Shown here: one piece after another, positions 52,532 to 62,828 of the stretch
Position numbering within the stretch: position 1 is the first letter of the stretch
Layout of the letters: each line of letters starts with the position of its first letter
DNA from: Nannochloropsis oceanica
Taxonomy: Eukaryota; Sar; Eustigmatophyceae; Eustigmatales; Monodopsidaceae
Reading direction: 5' to 3'
Assembly: GCA_004519485.1 (NCBI GenBank)
Contig: CP038111.1
Coordinates: 62,001 to 126,000, forward strand
DNA length: 64,000 nucleotides
The notes under the pieces: generated by a model
Told to the model about the DNA's origin: nothing
Databases searched by the model: none
The model's input: the letters and a program-made list of their open reading frames with translations, nothing else
Translations under genes and position numbers: made by a program

Positions 52532-54101
52532 ATGAAGCACAGGCAGCGCTTTTTGTCTTCTCCCTGTCGTCCTCTCGTTTTTCTCCCACAACTGGCAGTG
52601 CCAGCGTCCTTGACGTACATACGTATGCGCATTTACACCATGCCGTCCTCCAAGCCCTTCTCCAAGCACTCCTCCAATGCCTGGATGACACCAATGCGCA
52701 TCCTATTGCTGAGTAATGCCCTCGAGATGCTGGCTGTCGCGCTCGTGCTCCCTGCCTATCCTGCTATCACAAAATCCCTCGGCATCTCACTACAGACACG
52801 CGGGCTCATGGTCTCCCTCTTCTCCCTCCTGCAATTCATCTCGAGCCCCGTGCTAGGCAGAGGTAGTGATGTCCTAGGTCGAAGCTATATGCTGCGCATT
52901 TCGGCAGTGGCCTCCGTCTTTTGCTACGCATTGATGCTTTTTTCAACAGACCAACGAATGTTCCTTATCGCACGCGTCTTGCCAGGCTTCTTCAAATGCG
53001 GAATCTCCGTGTCCCAAGCCTACATTTCGGTAAGTACACAATTTTTCATTTAAACTTCACCTGGAAATTGTTTATTTAAAATCGCCAGCTCTAGTCTGGT
53101 ATTTATCGCATGCCTCTACGTACTGCATCTCGCTACCCCTCCTTCCGACAAAGGACATAAGCACCCAAAAAGACCGCGCCAAGAATCTCGGCGTGATGGG
53201 CAGCATGTTTGGTTTGGCATTTATTGTAGGGCCGGCCTTAGGTGGGATTATGATGGGAAGGGACCCCTGGCTTACTGTTTGGGTGGCGCTATTTGCGACG
53301 ATCCTGAATCTTCTCATCTTGCTCTCCTTGCCGGAGCCGCCACCACCGGCTATCCTGGCCGACGAGAAGCACAAGAAGGATGACGGCGAAAATGTGGTAA
53401 CACAAAATGGGACAAGTGAGATCGCGCAAAAACGTGAGAAGGCAACTACCGACGACAAAGTCAATGGCAACAAAAGTGACGATCAAGGGGTGTGGTACCT
53501 CGTTCGGCACAGTCCAAAAGGCGGGCAAGTTGTCGTCTTATTGGGTCGGAAGGTGTTTGTCGCCATGTCAAGCGGGATCTTTGAGACGAGTTTTGCAAAC
53601 TACGCGTCTAAGCACTTGGGACTGGATGGACAGACGTTGGGCTTGATCCTCAGCTTTCTAGGCGTCATTTCCGTTTTGAACAATGTGGTGATCGTCAGAT
53701 GGCTTTCGAACCGCTTCCAAGATCATCAGCTCATATTTCCTGCAATTGTAGGGCAAGCTTTGTCTATGTTAGGGTGGGCGTACGTCTATAACATTGTAAC
53801 CTTGCTGCCAGTGTTGGCGGGTTTGACAGTATCGGGATCCATCTTCCAAACGTTGCTCTCGACTGAGCTTTCTGAGGTCACGCCGCACGCACTCGTTGGC
53901 ACTGTCTTGGGCGTCTCATATGCCATTGAGACGTTTGCCAAGATATTGACACCTTTCCTCGGCGGTTATCTTCTCGAGCAATATGGCGGTCACGCCCTCG
54001 GATTTGCCGCCACCTGCTTTTTGCTCCCGGTGTGTGCGAATGTTGCGCTTGCAGATTTCAGAAGAGGAGTCGCCAAAGAAGAAGACAAAAAGATAAAATA
54101 A
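52532..54101 (+). CDS. Major facilitator superfamily transporter, SLC22A18/MFSD9/TetA-like
   Basis: Two exons (52532-53029, 53154-54101) give up to 481 residues with about twelve hydrophobic segments. Exon 1 holds helices 1-4, including PAYPAITKSLGISLQTRGLM, the MFS loop motif in SSPVLGRGSDVLGR with YMLRIS, and RVLPGFFKCGISVSQAYIS. Exon 2 continues DISTQKDRAKNLGVMGSMFG and LAFIVGPALGGIMMG (motif C region). A charged central loop of about 75 residues is followed by helices 7-12 (SFANYASKHLGLDGQTLGLI, ALVGTVLGVSYAIETFAKIL). The closest recognisable architecture is the drug/H+ antiporter-like group with SLC22A18 and MFSD9; the substrate is unknown. The start could instead be MRIYTMPSSK at 52625, since the first 31 residues are not obviously needed. 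The end is Lys/Glu rich and cytosolic. Confidence 0.87.
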
Positions 54102-54594
54102 CAGGTCATACGTTTGGTCGATCCATGGACTTGTAATAAAAAAGTAGAACAAAAAATGACTTTGATCTCGCGCGAAACAAAGTGATGAAAGCTTTGTAGA
54201 CTGTCCTTCGTTTTTCTTTCGAGATTTCTCAAATTTAGCTTTTCATCAGAGACATCAGGTGACGAGGGCGGCCTGTCTGCGCACAGGTGTACCCGCTACT
54301 GTCAAAAATCGAAGGATTTCATCCACTTAGACTACTATGTCGGCCTGAGCCAATTTCACGACATGAGCCATGCTGTATGTACCTCGGACGTTGTAGCCAC
54401 CATGAGCCACGGTCTACAAAATTTTATCAGCGACCTCATCCCTATTCGTAATTTTTCTTCATGGACGCTCACAAGAATTGGCGTATCGAAAGATGGCAAA
54501 GCGCATCAAACACCCGTCACTTCAGGTTGCTGATAATCTTGCTGACTCTGGATTCGTCCGACTTTTTCTTAGGCAGCAGTATCGCGCCTCCTCA
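54102..54594. other. Intergenic region downstream of the MFS gene
   Basis: About 490 bp. No conserved frame is seen. Confidence 0.45.
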
Positions 54595-56245
54595 TTATAA
54601 CATCGTTTCCACGAAAGCATTCATCTCGAAGCAATCAAAATCCTGAATAAGAAAGGTACCTTTTGTCGCCTCGAAGACCTTCTCGAATACCCGCTCGCAC
54701 ACGGTTGTGTCGTCGCAGGGGAGATCTGTCTCGCTGAGCCACATTACTTGCTCCAACACGTATCCTACGAGCTATTTGTGTGCAGAGAATCGCAAGAAAT
54801 GAGAAAATGAAAAAACCTCGCAGGGAGCAAACATAGACCGGACGATAGGCATTTACATATATAAATAGTACACTTATTTTACATACATATGCATGAGCAA
54901 TGTCAGTCTGCACACATCGTGCTTGATACATGTTGCAGCTCTATTTCGTAAGATACAGCAAAACTCAATCATCTACCGAGAAACGCATAAATAAACCATC
55001 AGAACGTAGCCGGCGGTAGATGGAAGGGCCAGTGGAAGGAACACACAGATAATTCATCTCCGAATTCGAATTAATTGTGATGGCATTAATTATAATTATA
55101 CACAGACAGGACAATATGAGCATAGATTGCCCTCCCCCCCCGTACCGTTTATTTCATGAAAGACAGGGAATGTATCATATAAGCTCGGCATCGACGTCCC
55201 GTGCCGTAGGCTCGCTTCACATCCAAAATAATGGTGTAAGTAGTCAGCACCTCCTCGATAAGCATCACCAGGGCTCTGAAGGAGATTGGTAGAGAGTATG
55301 TTTTCGGCTAATTTCTTCTTATAAATGATGCAGTTTTAATGATATTTGTTGCAGATCAGTTTTCTATGGATTATTTTCACACATATACCAACCTCTATTT
55401 CTGATCTAGCGGCAAGTCCAACCACCACTTGGAGAAGGCATCGATATGATTGGCGACGAAGCAGGCAGAGCAGTGAAGTAAGATATTATATGAGAATGAA
55501 TGTCATCGAATGCAAGAGTGATATACGAAGTTTACGACTGTCCCTGTGGTACAAGCGACACTGGATTCTTCGGGCTCCACAGGCTGCACGGGCAGCGATC
55601 GGATTTACGGGTGCGCCTGGCGCCACGGGCGATACTCGATTCAGTGGTATGCGTGAAAAAGATTTCGCCCCATGGTGGCCCTGAAGTCCATAGTTACAGT
55701 GTCCCTCGTGCTGCTGGAGATGCTTGTAAAAGCCGTGACGTCAAGCAGCAGGGGCAGCTCTGGATCAACAGGAAGACGCAGCAACAGGCCGTAGGGCAGT
55801 ACTAGGTGCACTAGGTCCGGAATTGAGTTTCGTTTTTTGCAGCCAAGCTGCTCGTCGACACAGTCATGCCCGTCTTAGCCATGAAGGGTTTTGAAATAAA
55901 GCCTTGCTACCTTGTCTACCGTAGATCTTACCTCCTGATAAAACAGCAGCCGGACCCTTAGCTTTGCACGGACGGCCACCATGTCCTTGTGGAGGGCCGG
56001 CCTCCTTCTTGCGCGTGGGCCATGGACAGGTCTCGGCGGATTTTCTAGCATCGTCCGTGTCTTTTGTCGAGGAGATAACGAAATGTCGGAAAATGAAACT
56101 GGAAAAAGCTTTGCTTTTTCGTGCGCCATCGTAACAAGTTTCGCATGCCCTCTTTCACTCTCACTAACCCATGTCCGAACACAGCTTCCCGATGGAAGTA
56201 GTCAAAGAATGGGCGATCCACGACACACGTGTCCGAGAAGAACAT
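54595..56245 (-). other. Coding-like pieces of an unresolved gene or relic
   Basis: Several minus-strand stretches look protein-coding but do not form a single frame. The piece at 54595-54764 starts after a TAG acceptor and reads YVLEQVMWLSETDLPCDD, then VFEKVFEATKGTFLIQDF, to a stop. At 55157-55275, ALVMLIEEVLTTYTIILDVK follows a CCTTCAG acceptor. At 55394-55477 there is CFVANHIDAFSKWWLDLPLD. At 55641-55815 there is LVHLVLPYGLLLRLPVDPEL followed by DVTAFTSISSSTRDTVTMDF. At 56168-56245 an ATG opens MFFSDTCVVDRPFFDYFHRE. Spacing and acceptors suggest an intron-rich host gene or a decaying one. I recognise no family and do not propose a joined protein. No transposon signature is seen. Confidence 0.3.
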
Positions 56246-56723
56246 TGCCTATGTAAATGATTGAATACGGTGCCGATTCATGGCGGGGAAAATGGACGTT
56301 GAGCTCTGTATGGAAAGGTGCGTGATAGCTGTACAGAAAAAAGCCCCTCCCCCCCAAAGATCTTTGAAAGACAACGGCCGGGGGCAACGGAAATATTCTG
56401 CGTGCCCACAACACACGTTGTGCTATTCTCATTCCCCAATTACCTCTTTGCCTGCTTTCCCCCACGGCGAGGGTTCTAGCCACCTTATCCACCTTATTGC
56501 GGGCCGAAAATTGCGAGGGCTACTGGCAGTCGTCTTTCTACTCGAGAAGTCAATACTGCGCCACCACAATTATAATACAGCACCACCTATTAAATTCAGA
56601 CACGCGTGCGCAGCGGCAAAGACTTGACACGTTGCATTCGATTTCCCTCCAAACTCCTTGACACAATCACCACCATTCATCTCCCTCACCACAGATTGCA
56701 AACCCCTCCCCCCTGTCATCATC
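56246..56723. other. Upstream region of the hemerythrin-like gene
   Basis: About 480 bp. A short minus-strand frame reads VDKVARTLAVGES near 56450-56490, similar to the VDKVAR at about 55905-55930. Otherwise nothing is recognised. Confidence 0.35.
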
Positions 56724-58178
56724 ATGGTAGACGCGCTCCCTCATCCCATCGGTGCCCATGACCCCCCGGTTCAGGACAAGCCCAAGCCTGACAACGGAAA
56801 CGACAGGGCCATCATCCGGGAAGAACTCACAGCGTCTCAGCCGCCCTCACCCGACTATATGCAATGCCACAAGGACTCGCTTATCCAAAGCTTGACCGAG
56901 GAGCTGCTCAAGAGCAAGGAAGACGTCGCCCGCCTCACAAAGGAACGCGCCTACTTCAAACGCAAGGCAGAATGGTGCACGATCGAAGACCAACGTATTC
57001 TCTCTCCTATCATTACCACCACTGACCACTGGCAAGAAAAGACCTGGCTCCTGCTGCACGAGCCCATCCGTGGCGCCCTATTAGATTTCGATGAGTTGGT
57101 TAAATCACCTTCATTCGACCCTGTGATCTATCCTTGGAAAGTGACCAACTTCTTCTATTATTTCAACACGGCTTTTGCGCCCTACGTTCGTCGGCATCAC
57201 CAGGCAGAGAAGAAGATTTATGTCCCTTGGGTTGCCAGTAGGGTGGAAGTCCCCGCTGCAGTGAGGGATGGATACAAGGCCATTGAGGAATCGATTCAAA
57301 AGGTGGAGCAGAGCGAAAGCGAGTACAAGGCCTTGGAGAAGGCGATCCGGAAAGGAAAACTCCCACCATTGACAGCCGCTGACCTTGGTACGAGCACTGT
57401 CATTGCTGCAAGCTCCACGACGACGACAAAACCAACCACGACGATGACGACGGAGGGAGTGCCATCTGCTGTCAATCCTTCACTGACACCCAGCGCTGCA
57501 GCTTCGTTAGAGTCGAAGCCCGCCAGTACCACCACCACCACCACCACCACTACCACCACCAGCACCACTAGCAGCGTCATCAACGTCACAGCGGATGCTC
57601 CCTCCTCCTCCACCACCACCGATGTGGTGCCCGTATCTGCCCCCTCCACATCCGCCCATCTCTCCTCTGTGTCCGCGCTTCCGCAGCTACCTCAGCTCTC
57701 CTCCTCCTTCCAGCTTCAGCAGGCAGAGCCACCACAAAAACAAGGCCCACTCTATGAGTGGCGCAGCATCTTAATCACCCGCCTCACACTCCTGTCCAAC
57801 CTCTTGACTGCACATATGGATGAAGAAGAGGCGTTCTTTCCCCCTGTTATTTGTAGGCATTTTTCCGAAAAGGAGGAAGAAAAAGTCTTGGAACAGATGT
57901 CCTCGGCGAGTGCAGCGCATCTAGAGATACCGATGGTTTTGTTGGCCATGGACGTGTGGGGCACGCCCGAAATCCGAGAGGACTTCCTAAAAAAGCTCTC
58001 ACGGGCAGCACGATATACGGTAGAAAAGTATTGGTTGTCGTCCTACAAAAAGTCAGTGGCTAAATCCCTGGAGTCGCTCGCTCTGGAGGAACCGCCCTCG
58101 TTCACAATCATTCCCCACATGTCTGTCAACCAGCTGTTGGTGGCCGCGCCTGTCTTTCTCTTGTGCACCATCAGTTGA
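56724..58178 (+). CDS. Hemerythrin-like HHE-domain protein with a long Ser/Thr linker
   Basis: A single exon of 484 residues from MVDALPHPIGAHD. An N-terminal part with a short coiled coil (SLTEELLKSKEDVARLTKER) leads to helices with possible iron ligands: TWLLLHEPIRGALLDFDELV and YVRRHHQAEKKIYVPWV (H-x3-E type). After an Ala/Glu helix comes a 125-residue Thr/Ser/Pro linker (ACC-rich at 57520-57570), and then the second half LTLLSNLLTAHMDEEEAFFP, with the last HxxxE-type set. Hemerythrin-like proteins bind a diiron centre and sense or carry O2, or serve in iron control. In single-domain relatives the helices are nearly adjacent; here the bundle seems split by the linker. A hydrophobic C-terminus (LLVAAPVFLLC) may touch a membrane. 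Function is not known. Confidence 0.7.
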   Translation: MVDALPHPIGAHDPPVQDKPKPDNGNDRAIIREELTASQPPSPDYMQCHKDSLIQSLTEELLKSKEDVARLTKERAYFKRKAEWCTIEDQRILSPIITTTDHWQEKTWLLLHEPIRGALLDFDELVKSPSFDPVIYPWKVTNFFYYFNTAFAPYVRRHHQAEKKIYVPWVASRVEVPAAVRDGYKAIEESIQKVEQSESEYKALEKAIRKGKLPPLTAADLGTSTVIAASSTTTTKPTTTMTTEGVPSAVNPSLTPSAAASLESKPASTTTTTTTTTTTSTTSSVINVTADAPSSSTTTDVVPVSAPSTSAHLSSVSALPQLPQLSSSFQLQQAEPPQKQGPLYEWRSILITRLTLLSNLLTAHMDEEEAFFPPVICRHFSEKEEEKVLEQMSSASAAHLEIPMVLLAMDVWGTPEIREDFLKKLSRAARYTVEKYWLSSYKKSVAKSLESLALEEPPSFTIIPHMSVNQLLVAAPVFLLCTIS

Positions 58179-58652
58179 GGAGGGAAAGGTTTGGCCCTTT
58201 CTTCACATATGTTTGTAAGTCGCCTCCTACATACATCTGAACGAGTTTAATGTGGATGGCGCCGGTATGATCCTTAAGTACTTTCAGCCAAGGGGGGGGG
58301 GGAAGGAAGGAAGAGGGAGGTAGGGAAGGAGGAAAGGATAATGAAATTGCAAGTTTGACTGGGTCGAAAGACTTTTTAGGCAAGAAAAATACAGAGGGAG
58401 TGGGATTGTGAAGGGGAAAAACAGATAAATTCACCTCTATTGCTTGCTTTACATCGGGGCCGGATAGATACGTGTGTATGGTGTACTGCCATGGTGTCGC
58501 ATGAAAGCACCGAAGAAGAGGAGGGAGAAGAAGAGAAGGAGAAGAAGATAGAAAAACTCATTGGAAATTTCACTTTCGGACACATTTCAAAACAAGCGTT
58601 TGACTCAGCCATCTCTAGCATCGCATATTCTTCTTTCTTTCTCATACTACCA
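58179..58652. other. Convergent intergenic region
   Basis: About 470 bp between the hemerythrin-like and Rpp30 stops. No gene is seen. Confidence 0.5.
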
Positions 58653-59606
58653 TCACCCCTCCCCTCCCTCTCCCATCACCACCATCCTTTCCCCCTCCCC
58701 CTCCTCTTCCTCCCTCCCCTCACTCTTCCACGTCCTAATCACTTCAGCCGGTATCCACTCCATCCTTCTCGCCTTCGCATGCCCTCTCACTCCCTCACAC
58801 GTCGCTGTCATAGCCCTCAATGCCTGCTCTTCCTTCAAACCCAACACCACCGCCAGATTCATTACATCATAAGCCCCTCTCAAACACTCTCCCGCCACTC
58901 CCGCATTGGCTCCACTACACCAGACTATCCCCCTCCCCCTCGTTGCTGCCAGAAGCCCACTCACATTCGCCATGATCTGCTGTCGTTTCGTCGCGCATTC
59001 CGCCAAAATCAACCCAGCATATCGTACTTCAAACACTATCCCACGTGCCCGAGCCACATCCGCCAGGTGCGTACTCAATATAAAGCCTTGGCGAATGCTT
59101 AAGTCTAAGGAAATGATGTCCACATCCCCCGCCTCACACAAGAGCTGCAGGGCACTGTCGGATGTCGGGCGTGCTGCCACCAAATCCGCCCATTTCAAGC
59201 TACGAATGACCCCACACAGAAACTGCGCCTCGCCTTTATCACTCACAATGATAGTGACCCGTCGTAGGCGTGTGACAGGACCATTTTCTTTTGGCCCCCC
59301 CTGCGCGGCCAGCCAGAGAGTGTTACGTGCTTTTTTCAAGCCTGGCCTGTCCAACCCACGCACGCCGTCACGCCCGACGACCGTCTCGTTGAACGCCACG
59401 CTGGCGTACCCTAGCTGGCCTAGCCGGCGTGTTGTCTCTTGTACGTGCTGGACCGTGGTGATAGCGGGGCTCATTTCGATACACAGGTCGTGAAAGTCGT
59501 GTGATTGAGAGCCAGTGAAGGCGGCGGAGCGGCGTCGTTTCTTGCCTGCTTGTCTCTTTGCATGTGGGCCTTTTGGTGCCGCGGCTGCGGCGGATGTTAG
59601 GATCAT
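58653..59606 (-). CDS. RPP30: Ribonuclease P/MRP protein subunit Rpp30
   Basis: A single exon of 317 residues from MILTSAAAAA; human Rpp30 has 268. The N-terminus is Ala/Lys/Arg rich with a possible nuclear signal (KRQAGKKRRR). The conserved TIM-barrel-like body shows HDLCIEMSP, RRLGQLGYASVAFNETVVG, VTIIVSDKGEAQFLCGVI, AARPTSDSALQLLCEAGDVD then IISLDLS, GIVFEVRYAGLI, and RGIVWCSGANAG. These are the blocks shared by Rpp30/Rpp1 and archaeal RNP3. The protein supports tRNA 5' processing and, in RNase MRP, rRNA processing in the nucleus and nucleolus. A Glu/Gly-rich tail of about 35 residues is specific to this protein. It is head to head with NAF1. Confidence 0.9.
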   Translation of the reverse strand: MILTSAAAAAPKGPHAKRQAGKKRRRSAAFTGSQSHDFHDLCIEMSPAITTVQHVQETTRRLGQLGYASVAFNETVVGRDGVRGLDRPGLKKARNTLWLAAQGGPKENGPVTRLRRVTIIVSDKGEAQFLCGVIRSLKWADLVAARPTSDSALQLLCEAGDVDIISLDLSIRQGFILSTHLADVARARGIVFEVRYAGLILAECATKRQQIMANVSGLLAATRGRGIVWCSGANAGVAGECLRGAYDVMNLAVVLGLKEEQALRAMTATCEGVRGHAKARRMEWIPAEVIRTWKSEGREEEEGEGERMVVMGEGGEG

Positions 59607-59723
59607 CCTTCTTTGCCTGTCCAGGTGCAAGGTGTGGCGGGTAGTATTAATGTGCGTGATCCTTTCTTTATTGTTTCGATGTTTGGTCAGTGGTTGGTGT
59701 ACGTCGTTGTTGCTTGCGAATGA
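59607..59723. promoter_or_regulatory. Short divergent promoter between Rpp30 and NAF1
   Basis: Between 117 and 240 bp separate the two starts, depending on which NAF1 ATG (59724 or 59847) is used. Both products act in nucleolar RNA processing, so joint regulation is plausible. Confidence 0.45.
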
Positions 59724-61858
59724 ATGAACCAAGACTCGGAGGTCCGAGAGGGGAGGTTGCCACTGCGCCGCTGTTTCGTTCTTGTCTCGTCGTCATTTAT
59801 TTCCCCACGACCTACTTTACAGCCCCCCTTTACAAGAAAGCAAAGCATGGATATGGTTGAGCACAAGCGCGATGCCGCGGCAACTGTTGAGCCGGCGGGG
59901 GGGTTTGTTGCCAACGGAATTGGGCAAGGCTTGAAGATCGATGGACAGCCCATGAAGGTGGAGGAGGAGAGGGAGGACACAGGCGCCGACGCCGATACAG
60001 ATGATAGTGACCACGACAACAATAGTGAAAGTGAGAGAGACGACAAGGAAGAGAGCGGCAGTAGCAGCAGCGGCAACAGTAGCAGTGATGACGACGAGCA
60101 AGACGAGGACGACGAGGAAGGGGTGGTTGATGACTTGGCCATGGCGGCATTGGCCGCGGGGCTGGATGAAATGAGTGCCCCCACAGGGGCGTTAATGAAT
60201 GCCCTTCAGCCTTCCCTACGGCAGAGCGTGGATGAGATTGTGGACGATAGGACAGGGCCTTTGCTGCAAATTTTAAAGGAGGTGGAGGAACGCTGCGGTG
60301 ATGATGGTGAGGGTGCCATCATTGCTGGTAAGGTTGAGGGAGTGGAGGGGGAAGAAGCAGCGGTAGAGCAGGAAGAGGAGGAGAATGATGATGACGATAA
60401 TGATGACGAGTCTATTCCTGGCCTCGGACTGGATTTGCCTTCGGACGATGATGACGAAGATGGGGGGGGAAGACGTAAGAAGAAAGGAGTAGGGTTGCGA
60501 GGTCCCAAGACTCAAAATGAGGTGGTGGAGGTGATCCAACCCAAGGAAAAGGAGGTAGAGGAAGAAGCAGAAGTCGCTGCACTAGGGTTGACCGAATCAG
60601 ATGATATTGTCCCGTGTGGGACGGTACTGGCCGCACTTGAAGACGAGAGGATAATCGTCGTACAGGCGCCTAGTCTGGCGAAGCAGGACGGGGGGATGAA
60701 TAGGCCTTTGGACGAGGGGAGTTGGTTGTGTTTAATGGAGGGGAGAATAGTTTTGGGGAAGGTGAAGGAGGTTTTTGGGCCTGTGACACAGCCTTGTTAT
60801 CGTTTGCATTACAGAGCGGGATTATTGCCTGCAGCTGCTGTTGAACGAGGAGGAGGAGGAGGAGCAGCAGCAGCAGGAGGAGCAGCAGAGGAGGGAGGTA
60901 ATGGCAGCAGCAGCAGCAACAGAACAACGACGACAGCAGCAGATGCTGTGAATATTGCAATAAAGCCTGGTTTAGAGGTTGGATATGTGGCTCGACTGAC
61001 AGACTTCATCGTGCCTCAGTCCCTGGCAAGCAAAGGGACGGATGCCTCCAATGTCCACGACGAGGAGGTCGGGGTGGAGGAGCAGGAGTACTCTGACGAC
61101 GAAGCTGAAGCTGCAGCCAAGGCAGCAAGGAAGAAGAATAAGAAAGTCTCGGGAGCAAAGGAGGATGGGGGACTACTGAGTGTTGATCCACCAGGTGCGG
61201 CTGAGACGGCGATAGGAGTAGGTGGGGTAGGAGGACGAGGAGTGAAAAGAGGCGGGAGGGGGGGAAAGAGGGAGGTAGGACGGGGAAGAGGATGTTTTGG
61301 AGAGAGGGGAGGGAGGTTTGGCGGTCGGGTGGGGGGGGTAGGGAGGGAGGGGAGAGGAGGACAAGGAGGAAGTGACTATCAGCCTTTCCAGCAGCAGCTC
61401 CCCACCTTCAGTGCTGGAGGGAGGGTTGGGATCATCGGTTTTGGAGGGAGAGGAGAAGAGGGGGAAGGTGGAGGTGGAGGTGGAGGTGGAGGAAGAGGAA
61501 TAAGATGGACTTACTTCCCTCATCAACCACAACCAGGCTTCTACCCCACTCCCCCTTCTCCTCCTTCCCTTCCTCTTTCCGTCCCTCATCGACACACAAC
61601 TCCGGCATATTCCGCTGGTGCTCTTCCAGGCCAGCCTCCCCTTCCTCCCGGGCCTCCTCCCCTTCACCAAACCTCACAACAATTCTACCTGCCCGCACCA
61701 CAGCCGCATCAGCAGTATTTTCACCACCACCTCCAGCAGCAGCAGCAGCCACCACCGCCTTCTTCTATCGCTGCTCGTCCTCCTCATCATGGCCATATGC
61801 CTGTAGCTCTTTCTTATACGGACAGTGTGCCGGGTCATCACATGCAGCAACCGCAGCG

Positions 61859-61914
<56 letters not shown>

Positions 61915-62249
61915 TCTATTCCCCTTCACGTCTTCAGCAACACGAGCAACGTTATCCCATGCAGCACCAGCAGCAGCTGCAGTTTCTCCAACCGTCCTGG
62001 CCACACCCGTCGCCGCCGCAACAGCAGTATCATCACCAACAGCAACGATCTCATCAGCCGGTGGCACCACAACAGCAGCACCAGCAGCAATACTGTCCTC
62101 AGCACCACCAGCCTCAGCTGCAACAGCAGCACGTGCAGCAACAGCACCTACAGCAAGGGTCGTGGCATCACCAGCAGCAGCAGCAGCAGTTTCAAGCTCC
62201 TGGCGGCCAGCCGCAGCCGCCGCCACCACCGGGATGGAGGCATGGGTAA
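59724..62249 (+). CDS. NAF1: H/ACA snoRNP assembly factor NAF1
   Basis: A single exon of up to 841 residues. Residues about 75-150 are a very acidic Asp/Glu/Ser region. The Gar1-like core runs from DDIVPCGTVLAALEDERIIV through VQAP, GSWLCLMEGRIVLGKVKEVF, GPVTQPCYRLHYRAGLLP and, after a Gly/Ala/Ser insertion of about 50 residues, PGLEVGYVARLTDFIVPQ. This is the fold by which NAF1 binds the pseudouridine synthase dyskerin/Cbf5 during H/ACA RNP assembly in the nucleus, before Gar1 replaces it. The middle is an RGG-type Gly/Arg region and the C-terminal 270 residues are Pro/Gln/His rich, with 18 consecutive CAG codons. ATG 59724 is the first in frame; MDMVEHKRD at 59847 is a good alternative, since the first 41 residues are not NAF1-like. 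Confidence 0.88.
61860..61913 (+). repeat. Pure CAG repeat, 18 units, in NAF1
   Basis: Eighteen uninterrupted CAG codons read as polyglutamine in the C-terminal tail of NAF1. More imperfect CAG/CAA repeats surround it. Confidence 0.92.
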
Positions 62250-62828
62250 AAGAAGAGGAAAATGGAAAGAACGAGATAGAGAGTAAAAAATCGAGGAAGA
62301 GGAGGAAGACAAATAGGCGAGAATGGAGAGGAAGAAGAGGAAGAGGGAGGACAAGGACTGAAATGGTGTGACTAGTGGCGGTGAAAGAAAAGGGCAAGAT
62401 ATGCTCTTACTCTCATCGATACCCCTCCCCCCAACATGCAAACATACAGACACATACACACACCCTCTCTTAATTACATACGCACTCGCACACGCAAAGA
62501 TAGAAGAAACACCAAGGTCCAAGTAAAAAAAAAGATTGGATCAAGGCACAAAAGAAGTGATTTAATTTAGGATTCCCCAGAGAGAGAAAGAAAAGTACCA
62601 CTACATGCATAAAGTCGTTGTCCTCCTCATCTTCTTTCCTTCGCATTCACCCATTCCTCATCATATTCCTCCTTCATTTTTAAAATTCTTCACAAATACC
62701 ACGACTTCTCCCACCATTCCCTCTCACTCATTTGAAACCACACCCTCTTCGCTTTTCCTGCCATGCACTCTTTTCTTCTAATTAATCTGACAACTCCTTC
62801 TTGCAATCATTCTTCTTCTTATTCATCA
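62250..62828. other. Convergent intergenic region
   Basis: About 580 bp between the NAF1 and fibrillin stops. It has A-rich 3' sequence at 62510-62600 and no gene. Confidence 0.5.

Noticed and set aside
61505-62371. 288-codon plus frame overlapping the NAF1 tail
   Set aside because: Alternate reading of CAG/CCA repeats (Ser/Ala rich); NAF1 owns the conserved frame.
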